From: Rhodocyclales bacterium
GTDB taxonomy: Bacteria > Pseudomonadota > Gammaproteobacteria > Burkholderiales > Rhodocyclaceae
Length of the DNA stretch: 64,000 nucleotides
Assembly: GCA_028292505.1 (NCBI GenBank)
Contig: JAQGMF010000016.1
Span: 38,982-102,981, forward strand
Direction of reading: 5' to 3'
Shown: in pieces, positions 48,643 to 56,698 of the stretch
Position numbering within the stretch: position 1 is the stretch's first letter
Layout of the letters: the number at the start of each line of letters is the position of its first letter
Notes under the pieces: model-generated
What the model was told of the DNA's origin: nothing
Databases searched by the model: none
The model's input: the letters and a program-made list of their open reading frames with translations, nothing else
Position numbers and translations under genes: made by a program

Positions 48643-49914
48643 TCAGAACACGATGACGAATCGACCATCCGAACGAATGCCGACGCGCTCGTTGATCTGG
48701 ACAACGTGATTGACCTCAAGCGTTTCCTGAAAATAGCGAAATTGCGTGACGCCACCAGGACCGACCGTGTCAGCGGCGCCACTGAATGTGATGCCCCCGC
48801 TTGGAATGAAGGTCTTTCCCTTCGAAATGCTGGCGCTGCCGCCGAAGCTGAATCCTCCGGACGGGATATAGCTCTTGCCTTTGAATGCCGGCGCAGTGCC
48901 ACCGAAGATGATGCCCCCGGATGGCAAATAGGTATGCGAACTGCCTGATGAGGTGCTTGCCGCACCGCCGAAAACAATCCCACCCGATGGGATGTAAACC
49001 TTGCTGTGCGTGACGATAGCCGAACCGCCAAACGACATGCCTCCCGAAGGCTGGAAGACCTTGCCGTGCACCACTTGCGCACTGCCGCCGAATTGGATGC
49101 CACCGCCAGGATTGAAAACTTTGCCCTTGGAAGGCGTAGCCGCACCGCCAAAAACAACTCCACCGGATGGCGTGTAGTTGTAGCTGGTGCCGCCTCCGCC
49201 CGACGGCACGGGCTGCGTTACGTCAAACTCTTCATCTTCATCAAGGAGTATCTGCCAGGGATTGGCTGTAATAGCCCGAAGCTCATTGGCGGAGAACTGA
49301 CGCGCAAACACATAGAGGCAGTACGTTCGTACATCGGGGCCGCCATTGCTGCTGTCGCCCAAATTAAACGCGGCGGATGTGGCCGTGCGCGTGATCGTAT
49401 TTGAGTCCGACGCGATAAGCACGCCGTTCTGCCATATCTGCCGACCAGCCGCTCCACCTGCCATGAATCCAAACACGTCAGCGCCGTTGCTCGCGCCGAT
49501 TGTCGCTGATATACCAGTGCCATCGCCATAGCGCCAATAAACACTTCCGTCAGAGTAAGGAACAAAGGCATGACATTCTGTAGTGGACGTACCGGCGAAT
49601 GGCGTCGCGAACGCAGGATTCGTGCGCCTGGAAGTATCCAGCTCCGTACGCATGTAGATAATTGTGCACGGGCCTGTTGGCAACAGGTCGCTGGCGAGAG
49701 AAGCCAGCACAGGCGGAGCACCGCCGCTCGGAGTCGATACGCCCAGCCCAGCGCGTCCGGTAGTTATGCCATTACTGCCGGCCCCTAGAGTGGCTGCATT
49801 CTTTTTTACTAGAGAAACTAATGAACCAAAAACCCACGCGTCCACAAGTCCCCGCGTAAGCGGATTTGCCCAATCAATCTCAATGGGACCTACCTGTGGC
49901 TGTTGGGTAGCCAT
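48643..49914 (-). CDS. Lectin-like virion protein with seven 20-residue repeats (423 aa)
   Basis: 423-aa protein. The N-terminal part (about 10-225) looks like a concanavalin A/LamG-type sandwich (GLVDAWVFG, TIIYMRTELD, QIWQNGVLIAS). Residues 247-388 are seven tandem copies of a unit of about 20 residues of the type [YF]xPSGGxxFGGxA, followed by a strand-rich end (VNHVVQINERVGI). It sits between the portal and small virion genes. It is probably a head fibre, decoration or adsorption protein; the family is unknown. Confidence 0.68.
   Translation of the reverse strand: MATQQPQVGPIEIDWANPLTRGLVDAWVFGSLVSLVKKNAATLGAGSNGITTGRAGLGVSTPSGGAPPVLASLASDLLPTGPCTIIYMRTELDTSRRTNPAFATPFAGTSTTECHAFVPYSDGSVYWRYGDGTGISATIGASNGADVFGFMAGGAAGRQIWQNGVLIASDSNTITRTATSAAFNLGDSSNGGPDVRTYCLYVFARQFSANELRAITANPWQILLDEDEEFDVTQPVPSGGGGTSYNYTPSGGVVFGGAATPSKGKVFNPGGGIQFGGSAQVVHGKVFQPSGGMSFGGSAIVTHSKVYIPSGGIVFGGAASTSSGSSHTYLPSGGIIFGGTAPAFKGKSYIPSGGFSFGGSASISKGKTFIPSGGITFSGAADTVGPGGVTQFRYFQETLEVNHVVQINERVGIRSDGRFVIVF
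48751..49176 (-). repeat. Seven tandem repeats of about 60 bp inside the lectin-like gene
   Basis: Units encode residues starting near 247, 267, 287, 307, 329, 349 and 369. The SGG and FGG cores are conserved while the spacer residues vary (S/T/K/H-rich). Six intervals are 60 bp and one is 66 bp. The repeat is in frame, so copy-number change would keep the protein intact. Confidence 0.85.
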
Positions 49915-50274
49915 TTACGACTTGGTATAGCTGAGGCCTTCGAGCTCATACGTAGAGCCGTTGGTGGCGCCGCCCGTTATTGTGGCGTTGCCAAACTTAT
50001 ATTCAGCCTTGAATGTGCACGCAATGGGCGTGACACTATTCGCGACTGTATCGCCGCTCATACGGTATATCTCGCGCTTCACACCGGTGGCCTCGCCGGC
50101 ATAAAACACGATAACCGGCGCGGTCGTCGGTGCACTCGATCCGTTGGTAATCTTGCCTAGCATTGCGCCTTTATCAACTGCTGACAAATCCCATTCCGTC
50201 GCATTCACGGCGGTGGCCGCTGCTACCGTCGTGGCCGCTGCGGCGAGCGACACCCCTGTTTTTGTAATGGTCAT
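49915..50274 (-). CDS. Small phage virion-type protein (119 aa)
   Basis: 119-aa Ala/Thr-rich beta protein (MTITKTGVSLAAAATTVAAA). Its ATG overlaps the stop of the 150-aa gene upstream by one base, and it ends one base before the lectin-like gene. It belongs to a run of small structural-looking genes between the terminase and the portal. No family is recognised. Confidence 0.5.
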   Translation of the reverse strand: MTITKTGVSLAAAATTVAAATAVNATEWDLSAVDKGAMLGKITNGSSAPTTAPVIVFYAGEATGVKREIYRMSGDTVANSVTPIACTFKAEYKFGNATITGGATNGSTYELEGLSYTKS

Positions 50275-50726
50275 TACCGGGCGCTCCCATCGTCGTTGTA
50301 GAGCGCTACGGCAACATCGCGCGCAGAGATGATGTCGTCAGCTTGTGAAAACGCGACAAGGGCATCGTACTGTGCTGGATTAATGGCACCGAGTAGCAAC
50401 CACGACTTGAAGAGAGCGCCAACACTCGGGATACTCAGATCAAGTACTTCGGAGCCGCCGGCATACATGAACGCTATCAGCGTGAGCGCCGACGACCGAA
50501 GCTGCCCCAGCGGATCACCGTCTACATTGTGCTTACCGTCCGCAATGTCTTTGATCGTCGCGTAGGCGTTTTGCGCCGCCGCCCACACGAGGAAATTCTG
50601 GCGCGTTACGGGGACGGTTTTTGGACGCCCTTTCGACATAGCTGCAGCAATAGCGACGCAGTCCCTGTCCTCGACGGCTTGCGCCAGATCGGCCCGCGCC
50701 AGAATGTCTTCTAGGAGCGTCGTCAT
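50274..50726 (-). CDS. Phage hypothetical protein (150 aa)
   Basis: 150-aa helical protein with two predicted amphipathic helices (LEDILARADLAQAVEDRDC; FLVWAAAQNAYATIKDIADG). It contains a hydrophobic stretch SSALTLIAFMYAGG. Translationally coupled to the next gene. The function is not recognised; the place suggests a head-completion or minor virion protein. Confidence 0.5.
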   Translation of the reverse strand: MTTLLEDILARADLAQAVEDRDCVAIAAAMSKGRPKTVPVTRQNFLVWAAAQNAYATIKDIADGKHNVDGDPLGQLRSSALTLIAFMYAGGSEVLDLSIPSVGALFKSWLLLGAINPAQYDALVAFSQADDIISARDVAVALYNDDGSAR

Positions 50727-50729
50727 CGC

Positions 50730-51035
50730 CTAATACCCCAGATGCGTCATCGGCACCTCAGGACGGCGGCTAGCCGGAATCTCGGCATGCGTCGCCTGGC
50801 GCAGCTTCGTGATCGGCCGCGCCGTGGTGCGCACGTAAGTGCCATCTTCGGCATGCGCGTAATCCACGACGATGTCGCCCAACGTTGTGATGCTCGTCGG
50901 AATGCAAATTTCATTGGTATCGAGATCGACACACCACATTCCCTTGCGGATGACTGGGATATTGACGATGTGGACGGGCTCATCCTTGACAGGCGACGGG
51001 GTCCTGGCGCTGAAAAATCGGCTGAACAGCTTCAT
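50730..51035 (-). CDS. Phage hypothetical protein (101 aa)
   Basis: 101-aa protein beginning MKLFSRFFSARTPSPVK with a beta-rich core (GMWCVDLDTNEICIPTSITT). It is 3 bases before the next gene and 12 after the preceding one. No family is recognised; the small virion-gene cluster is the only clue. Confidence 0.5.
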   Translation of the reverse strand: MKLFSRFFSARTPSPVKDEPVHIVNIPVIRKGMWCVDLDTNEICIPTSITTLGDIVVDYAHAEDGTYVRTTARPITKLRQATHAEIPASRRPEVPMTHLGY

Positions 51036-51047
51036 GGTTTCTCTCCC

Positions 51048-51452
51048 TTAGTCGCCGGTGATGGTCGGCGGCACCTTGATGTTGTCGCCAGTGGTTGTGA
51101 TCGGGTATGGGCCATCGCTGAAGCGCTCAGCCCAGCCGATGCGGCCGCTAGTCGCGCGCTTGGTGAAATAGCCATAGACCTGCTCGGTGGTGCCGGTGGA
51201 ACTGCACGTGAAGGTCTGCGTGGCGTATGCCGCGCTGCTGGGCGCACCCTCGGTGATCGTCCAGCTTGCGCCCGTCAGCGTGAGGCCTGCGTAGCCGGTG
51301 AACGTGGCCTCGGTGTAGGTCGCCGTCGTATCCGTCTCGGCCGGCGTGATGTTGTTCTTGAAGAGGCACAACACCAGATCCTGCGGCGTGCTCTTGTTCA
51401 GCCCGTAGGCGAGCATGTCGCCTTCGCCATTGTTGGGTACGAGTAATGTCAT
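51048..51452 (-). CDS. Phage virion-type protein (134 aa)
   Basis: 134-aa beta-sandwich-like protein (LVLCLFKNNITPAETDTTAT; FTGYAGLTLTGASWTITEGA). The pattern recalls small phage proteins that I have seen near capsid genes in other phages, but I cannot name a family. Likely a virion component. Confidence 0.52.
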   Translation of the reverse strand: MTLLVPNNGEGDMLAYGLNKSTPQDLVLCLFKNNITPAETDTTATYTEATFTGYAGLTLTGASWTITEGAPSSAAYATQTFTCSSTGTTEQVYGYFTKRATSGRIGWAERFSDGPYPITTTGDNIKVPPTITGD

Positions 51453-51462
51453 GTGAAGGCTC

Positions 51463-51840
51463 CTAAGATTGCGTGACGCTGATCAGGTTTGTGCCGCTGT
51501 AGCCGAAAGTCCATGTCACGCCACCGCCTACGATGGTCATCACCAATCCGCTGGAATAGGAAACGTCATAGACGACGCCGTGACGCGTGAATTGCGTGAC
51601 TTGGGGGCCTGAGTACTGAACGTTCGTCAGATCGGCCGCATCGAGATCGACGGTCTCGGTAAAGACATTCACCGCCGCCCTGAAAAAGCGCAGCATCGTG
51701 GCCGGCACCGCACGCACTCTTCCTGGCAGCCACGAGTCCGAGTCATAGCCGGGGACGTGCTGCGTTTGCGTGCTGCCCGATGTGTTTTTGAAAAGAAAAC
51801 TCATGACCGCCGTCGTGTACGGTTTTCGACGACGCATCAT
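51463..51840 (-). CDS. Phage hypothetical protein (125 aa)
   Basis: 125-aa (or 113-aa from ATG 51804) beta-rich protein (VVYDVSYSSGLVMTIVGGGV). The start is unclear: neither ATG has a good ribosome site. It lies 38 bases after the large terminase. Unknown function. Confidence 0.45.
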   Translation of the reverse strand: MMRRRKPYTTAVMSFLFKNTSGSTQTQHVPGYDSDSWLPGRVRAVPATMLRFFRAAVNVFTETVDLDAADLTNVQYSGPQVTQFTRHGVVYDVSYSSGLVMTIVGGGVTWTFGYSGTNLISVTQS

Positions 51841-51877
51841 TGCGAGTAAGCCGCGCGGGATGAAGGCGCAAGTTCGG

Positions 51878-53461
51878 CTACAGAATCAGCGGATGCTTCC
51901 TGTGCCCCTGCGCGGCATTGCGCCGCTTCTCGATTGGCGGTGTCTCGGCGTAGCGAATGTCCATCATCCCGTACCGGCTGGCACTGATGACGTCGTCGAG
52001 AATCTTCACGATCTTGCCGTTCTCGCGCCGATAAAGCCGGAATTCCTGGAACCACAGCTCGCAGGTGCTGAACACCTTCCAGCGCCCTGTTTGCATGCGC
52101 GTAAGCATCTCCTGGATGCCGGCCTCGACCGAGATAGTCGATATCTTGTCCGTCGAAGCCGCAGTCGGCGCGAACTGGGCATTGAGCGGCCTCATGTTCA
52201 CGCCCGAGTTGCGATATTGCTGTGCCATCTGCTCGCCGCTGGTCATGTCGCGTGTCTGGTAGCCGTCGTGTGGCCACGCCACCGGAATCCACGGGCCCTG
52301 GGCGTTGATGTGTGCAGCATGCAGCGGAATGACCGTCTTCGACTTCGCGTAGGCATGCGTGACGTAAATGATGTCCGTGTCGCGGTCGTGCGCGAGCTTG
52401 ACGTAAGCGGTTGGGTGATCCCAGCCGAAGTCCAGCGCGCCGAGCTGCCCCCAATAGTCTGGAATGGCAAACGGCGTACACGTGATCAGCGTCTCGTCGA
52501 TCGGGAAGATTGCGCCATCGCCAAGCGTGGGAATGCCCTTCGAACGAGCTTTACGCAGGTACTCAGGCGTGCCGCTGAGCAACTCCGACTTCGTCTCTTC
52601 GGAGAGGTGCGGCACATCGTCCCAGCCTGCCATCACCATGCAGCGTGACGGCGTGATCTCAATGACGCCTTCGGTGATCGATATCTCAGGCGTCGGCGCA
52701 TCGTCTTCCGACTCGGCGCGGATCTTCGACATCAGATCGGCAGGCAGGAAGTGCATAACCGTCTCGGTGATGCCATCGAGCGGCGTGAACGTGCCCATAA
52801 TCAAGCCGTTCGTGTTCGCCGTGCGGATCAGGCACTCGCCATAGATGTCGAACGGCGGCTCTTCGTCGAGCCAGATGAAGTGGCGCACCATGCCTTCGAA
52901 AGCGGCTCGCCCCTGCTGATAGGAGCGCAGAGACAGTAGCGACCAGGTGCCATCTGCGTGCTTGATCTGCGCCGTGTCGATCAGGTCCGGAACGCCTGAC
53001 TTCCAGTTGATGCGGCCGATCAAGTCGCCACGGATCATGCCGGTGCCCGAGACCTTGCGCGAGCCGTCTGGCAAGTGAATGACCGGCCCAAACAGCTTGA
53101 CCTGGATGATGTCCCGCGTCGATTCGTTGGTCTTGCCGGCGGCGATCCCGTTTGTGGCCTTGGTGAAGCGTCGACCAGGCCACCACGCCGGATATTGACC
53201 GGTGAGATGCAGCGCCGTCTCATACGCGCCCATGCCTTCGGTCTTGCCGATCTGGTTGGCCGCCATCGCGGCACGCTCGCGATACCTCGCCCCTGCAGCG
53301 AAGAACGCGATGTGCTTGCGATAAAGCTCGCGCCGAAACGGGCCAATCTCCGGGTAGTACCAATCGATCCTGTTGCGCCGCTTGCGCAATGCCTCGACCT
53401 GCAGCACCGCCATGATGCGTTCGGCAGGCGGCAGCTCGCGGAACTTGTCCAGCGTGATCAC
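51878..53461 (-). CDS. Terminase large subunit
   Basis: 527-aa packaging motor. The N-terminal ATPase has Walker A AANQIGKT (about residues 67-74) and Walker B FIWLDEE (about 195-201), and the C-terminal nuclease starts at GALDFGWDHPTAYV. The frame opens at 53725, but the first 88 residues there overlap the small terminase and are not protein-like. GTG 53461 overlaps the small-terminase stop as GTGA and begins the conserved ITLDKFRELPPAER. It binds the portal and cuts concatemers. Confidence 0.93.
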   Translation of the reverse strand: MITLDKFRELPPAERIMAVLQVEALRKRRNRIDWYYPEIGPFRRELYRKHIAFFAAGARYRERAAMAANQIGKTEGMGAYETALHLTGQYPAWWPGRRFTKATNGIAAGKTNESTRDIIQVKLFGPVIHLPDGSRKVSGTGMIRGDLIGRINWKSGVPDLIDTAQIKHADGTWSLLSLRSYQQGRAAFEGMVRHFIWLDEEPPFDIYGECLIRTANTNGLIMGTFTPLDGITETVMHFLPADLMSKIRAESEDDAPTPEISITEGVIEITPSRCMVMAGWDDVPHLSEETKSELLSGTPEYLRKARSKGIPTLGDGAIFPIDETLITCTPFAIPDYWGQLGALDFGWDHPTAYVKLAHDRDTDIIYVTHAYAKSKTVIPLHAAHINAQGPWIPVAWPHDGYQTRDMTSGEQMAQQYRNSGVNMRPLNAQFAPTAASTDKISTISVEAGIQEMLTRMQTGRWKVFSTCELWFQEFRLYRRENGKIVKILDDVISASRYGMMDIRYAETPPIEKRRNAAQGHRKHPLIL

Positions 53462-54090
53462 TGCACCGTTCCCACGTGTTCCTGCAGCAGCGCCAGCAAC
53501 GCGGCGGGCACCTGGTCGCCCAGTTCTGCCAGCGCCTTGGCCGTCTCGGCCTGCGCCTCTTGGGGCGTCATCGTGCTGATGTCTTTGTACTCGATCTGCT
53601 GGCGGCGCACGAACATGCCCAGCTCTGTGCCGATTAGATTGAGCGATTGGTTGGCGACGGCGCCATTCGGCTTTGAACCTTGGGTGGCGCGCAGGTAAGT
53701 CGCGACCAGCTCCTTGAGGACCCATTCCTTGCTGATATTCACCGCAGCAGCGGCTTCAGCAATGCGCTCGGCGTGCGCGCGCATCTCGGCGTCAATGTCG
53801 GGCGTCTCTGGCGCCACGTACGGCGGAAGCTCTTTCTTCTGGGTCTTCTGCTTCGGCTTTGGTGCTGCGGCCTTCAGCTTTGTGTCGATGACCGCGCCAA
53901 CGATGCTTCGCAGCCGATTGATTTCCTCGACATACATCGGATGTTTGATCCACTGCGGCGCTTTGATCTTCGCCGTTGCCTCAGCGAAGCCAGCAATGAT
54001 CGCCGCTTCAAATGTCGTCTTGCCCTTGGCGTACTCAACACAGAAGCGCCTGCCTTTGTCGTCGAGTTCCGTGCGCGCGACACGTGGCAT
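53458..54090 (-). CDS. Terminase small subunit
   Basis: 210-aa protein with an N-terminal helix-turn-helix (FCVEYAKGKTTFEAAIIAGF) that should bind the packaging site, a central helical oligomerisation part, a Lys-rich linker (AAPKPKQKTQKK) and a C-terminal helix. It overlaps the large terminase by 4 bases. The place just after the regulatory repeats suggests it is the first late gene. Confidence 0.85.
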   Translation of the reverse strand: MPRVARTELDDKGRRFCVEYAKGKTTFEAAIIAGFAEATAKIKAPQWIKHPMYVEEINRLRSIVGAVIDTKLKAAAPKPKQKTQKKELPPYVAPETPDIDAEMRAHAERIAEAAAAVNISKEWVLKELVATYLRATQGSKPNGAVANQSLNLIGTELGMFVRRQQIEYKDISTMTPQEAQAETAKALAELGDQVPAALLALLQEHVGTVQ

Positions 54091-54104
54091 AACTGCAAAA
54101 CCTC

Positions 54105-54178
54105 AATAACTGGAATAACTCCAATCATTCGGGTTAAGAGTTATTCGGGTAAGGCGGCAGTTCAGGTGTGGAGAACTG
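54105..54178 (-). promoter_or_regulatory. Repeat-rich region upstream of the terminase genes
   Basis: Between TerS and tRNA-fMet lie tandem AATAACTGG/AATAACTCC (54105-54113, 54114-54122), a direct repeat of ATTCGGGT (54127-54134 and 54143-54150, 16 bases apart), and an inverted repeat CAGTTC/GAACTG (54158-54163, 54173-54178). Spacing and place fit a late-gene promoter/operator or packaging site. No clear sigma70 promoter is seen. Confidence 0.45.
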
Positions 54179-54205
54179 AACATTCAGCGCTCTAGATGCT
54201 GCGGG

Positions 54206-54278
54206 TTGCGGGGGCAGGACTCGAACCTGCGACCTTCGGCTTATGAGACCGACGAGCTACCAACTGCTCCACCCCACG
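54206..54278 (-). tRNA. Initiator-type tRNA-fMet (anticodon CAT), phage-encoded
   Basis: 73 nt without CCA (the next bases are CCC). C1 opposes A72 instead of pairing, the hallmark of bacterial initiator tRNA. The anticodon loop is CTCATAA. The anticodon stem keeps G29:C41 and G30:C40, but the third of the initiator G:C pairs is T31:G39. The T loop is TTCGAGT and the D arm is one base shorter than in E. coli. It lies inside the phage between hypothetical genes and the terminase. Confidence 0.85.
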
Positions 54279-54372
54279 CCACGTCGAACAACCGGTATCC
54301 GAGCACGCCACCGGCAAGACGCTCATGAGGTGGCAATCTCACCCTGCTCTGGCAGATTATTCACTAGCCCTT

Positions 54373-54428
54373 GGAGGCATGAGGGAGACCTCCAGTGGCA
54401 TCGCTTTTCACCGATCTGCCATCGGTGA
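54373..54428 (-). other. Two hairpins between tRNA-fMet and the upstream gene
   Basis: In the 157-base gap are a GGAGG/CCTCC hairpin (54373-54393) and a 7-base-pair hairpin TCACCGA/TCGGTGA (54408-54428). Neither has a T run in the direction of transcription. They may be processing or weak termination structures ahead of the tRNA. Confidence 0.35.
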
Positions 54429-54435
54429 CGTAGTG

Positions 54436-54600
54436 TCAGTCGATGGCAGGCGGAGTGGCAGGCGACAGTTCGGCATTCCAAAGCTTCGCCCCACGATGCC
54501 ATGCAGCAACATCACGCTTCGCCTGCGCGAGCAACGCCCGCCGATTCGGGAAGCGTTTCTTGAGCCAGAGTGCGCGTCGGCGCTGCATGCTGTCAGTCAT
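54436..54600 (-). CDS. Small basic phage protein (54 aa)
   Basis: 54-aa protein from ATG 54600, which overlaps the upstream gene stop (ATGA); the longer frame to 54711 looks non-coding. Rich in Arg (SMQRRRALWLKKRFPNRRAL), with Trp and Ala helices. Could bind nucleic acid; no family is recognised. Confidence 0.5.
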   Translation of the reverse strand: MTDSMQRRRALWLKKRFPNRRALLAQAKRDVAAWHRGAKLWNAELSPATPPAID

Positions 54601-54734
54601 AAAGGATATCCATCCAGCAATCGGCGAATACGACGGCGCTCCAGCCCCTGGGCTACGATGACATACACGAACAGGACCACCGCGCCCATCTCCGCCAAAA
54701 CCAAAACACACAATAAGATGTACTGGAAATTCAT
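54597..54734 (-). CDS. Small phage membrane protein (45 aa)
   Basis: 45-aa protein with one hydrophobic helix (YILLCVLVLAEMGAVVLFVY) and a basic C-terminus (GLERRRIRRLL). ATG overlaps at both ends support this start over the 54800 frame start. Function unknown; small membrane proteins of this kind often modulate lysis or host physiology. Confidence 0.5.
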   Translation of the reverse strand: MNFQYILLCVLVLAEMGAVVLFVYVIVAQGLERRRIRRLLDGYPL

Positions 54735-54973
54735 TTTAAAACTCGCCAAGCTCTCACGCACCCGGCCGAGCAAAACGCGTTCTGTGCCGGGTGCGTGCAA
54801 TCAGTAAAACGCAAATCGAGCCCCGTGTTTTCGAGACACAACTCCGCATGCCTGACGCAAGAATTGTCCAGCCACACAGCGAGCTTGGTACGTCCGTGTC
54901 GGTGATACATCGAGATTGGTAGGCTACCGATCTGCCATTCGTCGGCCCTACTTACCGCATCGAAGTCCGTCAT
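54731..54973 (-). CDS. Cys-rich small phage protein (80 aa)
   Basis: 80-aa protein from ATG 54973 (ATGA overlap). Five Cys, including CVRHAELC and CSAGCVRAW, might bind a metal. No family is recognised. Part of a chain of overlapping small genes. Confidence 0.55.
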   Translation of the reverse strand: MTDFDAVSRADEWQIGSLPISMYHRHGRTKLAVWLDNSCVRHAELCLENTGLDLRFTDCTHPAQNAFCSAGCVRAWRVLK

Positions 54974-55176
54974 CACAGCATTTTCCCGATAGCAGGCGCG
55001 CACTCAAAATGATAGATACGCCGAGTCGACAGGAGGCTTTGTGGATCCAAATTATTGCAACACTCCCAGCCATTTTCAGCCGTCACAGGCTTTCCGCATG
55101 CACTGCATGTTTTTCCCTCATGGCGTAATCGCTTGAACAGAGCTTGCCGCGTTACAAGATCGAATTGATGGGTCAT
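54973..55176 (-). CDS. Putative zinc-binding phage protein (67 aa)
   Basis: 67-aa protein with a CSAC pair, then CC and a C-terminal YHFEC (RIYHFECAPA), suggesting a treble-clef-like zinc site. It overlaps both neighbours by 4 bases (ATGA). Function unknown. Confidence 0.55.
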   Translation of the reverse strand: MTHQFDLVTRQALFKRLRHEGKTCSACGKPVTAENGWECCNNLDPQSLLSTRRIYHFECAPAIGKML

Positions 55177-55550
55177 TCCGCAATATCCTCAACCTCTTTT
55201 CCGAACTTCGACGCTACCAACGCACGCATGGCGGCGATCAACATCGTGCGTCCATTGTATTGGCCGCTATTGGCCCCGCTCTCGTAGAAAGCATCGAGGG
55301 AAAACGTCGCTGCCGACCATTCAGCATAAGAAATGGGAGCTATACAAACAGAAATGCGCTCACGCTCAATAATCGGTCCGCCGTAATTCCACTCACTCGA
55401 CGGGCAAAACTCGCTCTTCAACACGCTTGAGAACGGCTCATTGCCGCACATGCCATCCATTAGCCAAGCACCGCCACGCTGCTCGGCAGCGCACGCCCTG
55501 GCAACCCAATAGTCGAGCTCAGCGCCCTCCAATTCATCGATCTTCTTCAT
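55173..55550 (-). CDS. DUF2591 (NinX-like) phage protein
   Basis: 125 aa from ATG 55550 (GGAG and GAAGAG upstream; ATGA overlap with the preceding gene). The start MKKIDELEGAELDYWVARA, the central CPSSEWNYGGPIIERE and the end AAMRALVASKFGKEVEDI are the DUF2591 signature of nin-region proteins. Role in vivo unknown. It sits with NinB and Ref-like genes, as in lambdoid nin regions. Confidence 0.8.
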   Translation of the reverse strand: MKKIDELEGAELDYWVARACAAEQRGGAWLMDGMCGNEPFSSVLKSEFCPSSEWNYGGPIIERERISVCIAPISYAEWSAATFSLDAFYESGANSGQYNGRTMLIAAMRALVASKFGKEVEDIAE

Positions 55551-55783
55551 TGCTCTTCGACTCCACTCTTTCTTCGGCAAATATCCTGCAAAGCTTCACT
55601 CAGCTCTTGTTGGATCGCCTGAGCTTTCTCCAGATTCTCCTTTGAACTTTGCAGCGACATCTCAAGCTCTCGTATCTCCGCGCGAACGGCAACGCATCGG
55701 CTACCTGCAGCGCCCAAGGCATGGCGAATAACGCCCTCATGGGTCATTTTATCTTCAGGCACGGTGAAATAGATTTGTGTCAC
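55547..55783 (-). CDS. Small phage protein with coiled coil (78 aa)
   Basis: GTG 55783 overlaps the preceding stop (GTGA) and has AGGAG 9 bases upstream; the longer frame to 55987 is not protein-like. The protein has a coiled-coil part (LEMSLQSSKENLEKAQAIQQ) after a short beta start (TQIYFTVPEDKM). No family is recognised. Confidence 0.55.
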   Translation of the reverse strand: MTQIYFTVPEDKMTHEGVIRHALGAAGSRCVAVRAEIRELEMSLQSSKENLEKAQAIQQELSEALQDICRRKSGVEEQ

Positions 55784-56271
55784 GGCGCCAACTCCTTTGC
55801 AATGTCCCCCGGCAAATCCACATCCCCGCCCGGGGGAATGTACAGCGGGCTGATGATGCCGTGCTGCTTGTGCCAGGCCTTCAGCGCCTTCTCTGCGCGC
55901 TGCAACAGCGCATGCTGGCTGATCAGCGTTTGCGTGAGGTCCGGCGCCAGGCGATTGACCAGCGCCATCACGTCTTGCACTTCCCACACTGCGAAGAGCT
56001 GCTCGACATCGGTCGGGTGCTCGTACTCCATGCCGAAGTCCATGCCGAACGATTCGCCGTAGAGCAGCGCATCGTCCAGCCGTTTCTGAGCGTCTTCGGT
56101 CGAAGTATGCGCAATCGCATCGCTGATGTGCGAAGCACGGAACGCCTCGCCCAACGGTAACTCAGGGTCATCGCTTTTGATCAGCAAATTGCCGAATGCA
56201 AAGGGTGTGTAGAGAGAGAACAGCGCGCCGGCAGGCAGCTCACGAAAGTGCTCCAGTTTCAGGATTTTCAT
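55780..56271 (-). CDS. Phage hypothetical protein (163 aa)
   Basis: 163-aa protein (MKILKLEHFRELPAGALFSL) with an acidic middle and a Trp-containing C-terminus. It is 7 bases after the 139-aa gene stop and overlaps the next by 4. No family is recognised; part of the early operon. Confidence 0.55.
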   Translation of the reverse strand: MKILKLEHFRELPAGALFSLYTPFAFGNLLIKSDDPELPLGEAFRASHISDAIAHTSTEDAQKRLDDALLYGESFGMDFGMEYEHPTDVEQLFAVWEVQDVMALVNRLAPDLTQTLISQHALLQRAEKALKAWHKQHGIISPLYIPPGGDVDLPGDIAKELAP

Positions 56272-56278
56272 ATGTTCC

Positions 56279-56698
56279 TCATTTTAATTTCAACCAACCC
56301 CCATCCCGCAAGGCTCTCTTCGCATCCGCCCAAGCGGGCTCCGCCACCAGTTTTTCCAACCTCTTGCCGACATCCCACATCACCGTGAACGCATGCGGGC
56401 TACCGTTGATCTTCACCACCATGTCGGCCGCGATCTGCGGTATCGACTTCATCATCGATCGGTGTCCCGCATGGAACAGCACCGCATCGACCAGCCATTG
56501 CCGCGGCACCTGCTTCTGCTCGCCGGGGCCCAAGTAATCAGCGATCAGCTCTGCCGCTGCCATCACCTGCGCCACATTGCCGTACCACATCACCACCATT
56601 GCCTCGCGCTCGGCCGACAACTTGGGCACCAGATCTGCCAGCCGGCCGTTCTTCACACCGTAGGCCAGGGCCTCAGCAACGCGCGCAAACAACATCAA
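56279..56698 (-). CDS. Phage hypothetical protein (139 aa)
   Basis: 139-aa mainly helical protein (LADLVPKLSAEREAMVVMWY; AAELIADYLGPGEQKQ) with a basic C-terminal part. It overlaps the preceding gene by 4 bases (ATGA). No family is recognised. Confidence 0.55.
   Translation of the reverse strand: MMLFARVAEALAYGVKNGRLADLVPKLSAEREAMVVMWYGNVAQVMAAAELIADYLGPGEQKQVPRQWLVDAVLFHAGHRSMMKSIPQIAADMVVKINGSPHAFTVMWDVGKRLEKLVAEPAWADAKRALRDGGWLKLK

Noticed and set aside
48751..49176. CRISPR array or diversity-generating template
   Set aside because: The repeats are contiguous, in frame and part of a protein; there are no unique spacers of constant length, no cas genes, and no reverse transcriptase in the window.
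51878..53725. Large terminase with 88 extra N-terminal residues
   Set aside because: The extra part overlaps the small terminase gene, is Gly/Arg/Pro/His-rich and unlike terminase; GTG 53461 overlaps the small-terminase stop as GTGA and starts the conserved sequence.
54206..54278. Elongator tRNA-Met or tRNA-Ile (CAT)
   Set aside because: The C1:A72 mismatch and the initiator-type anticodon stem are not features of elongator or Ile2 tRNAs.
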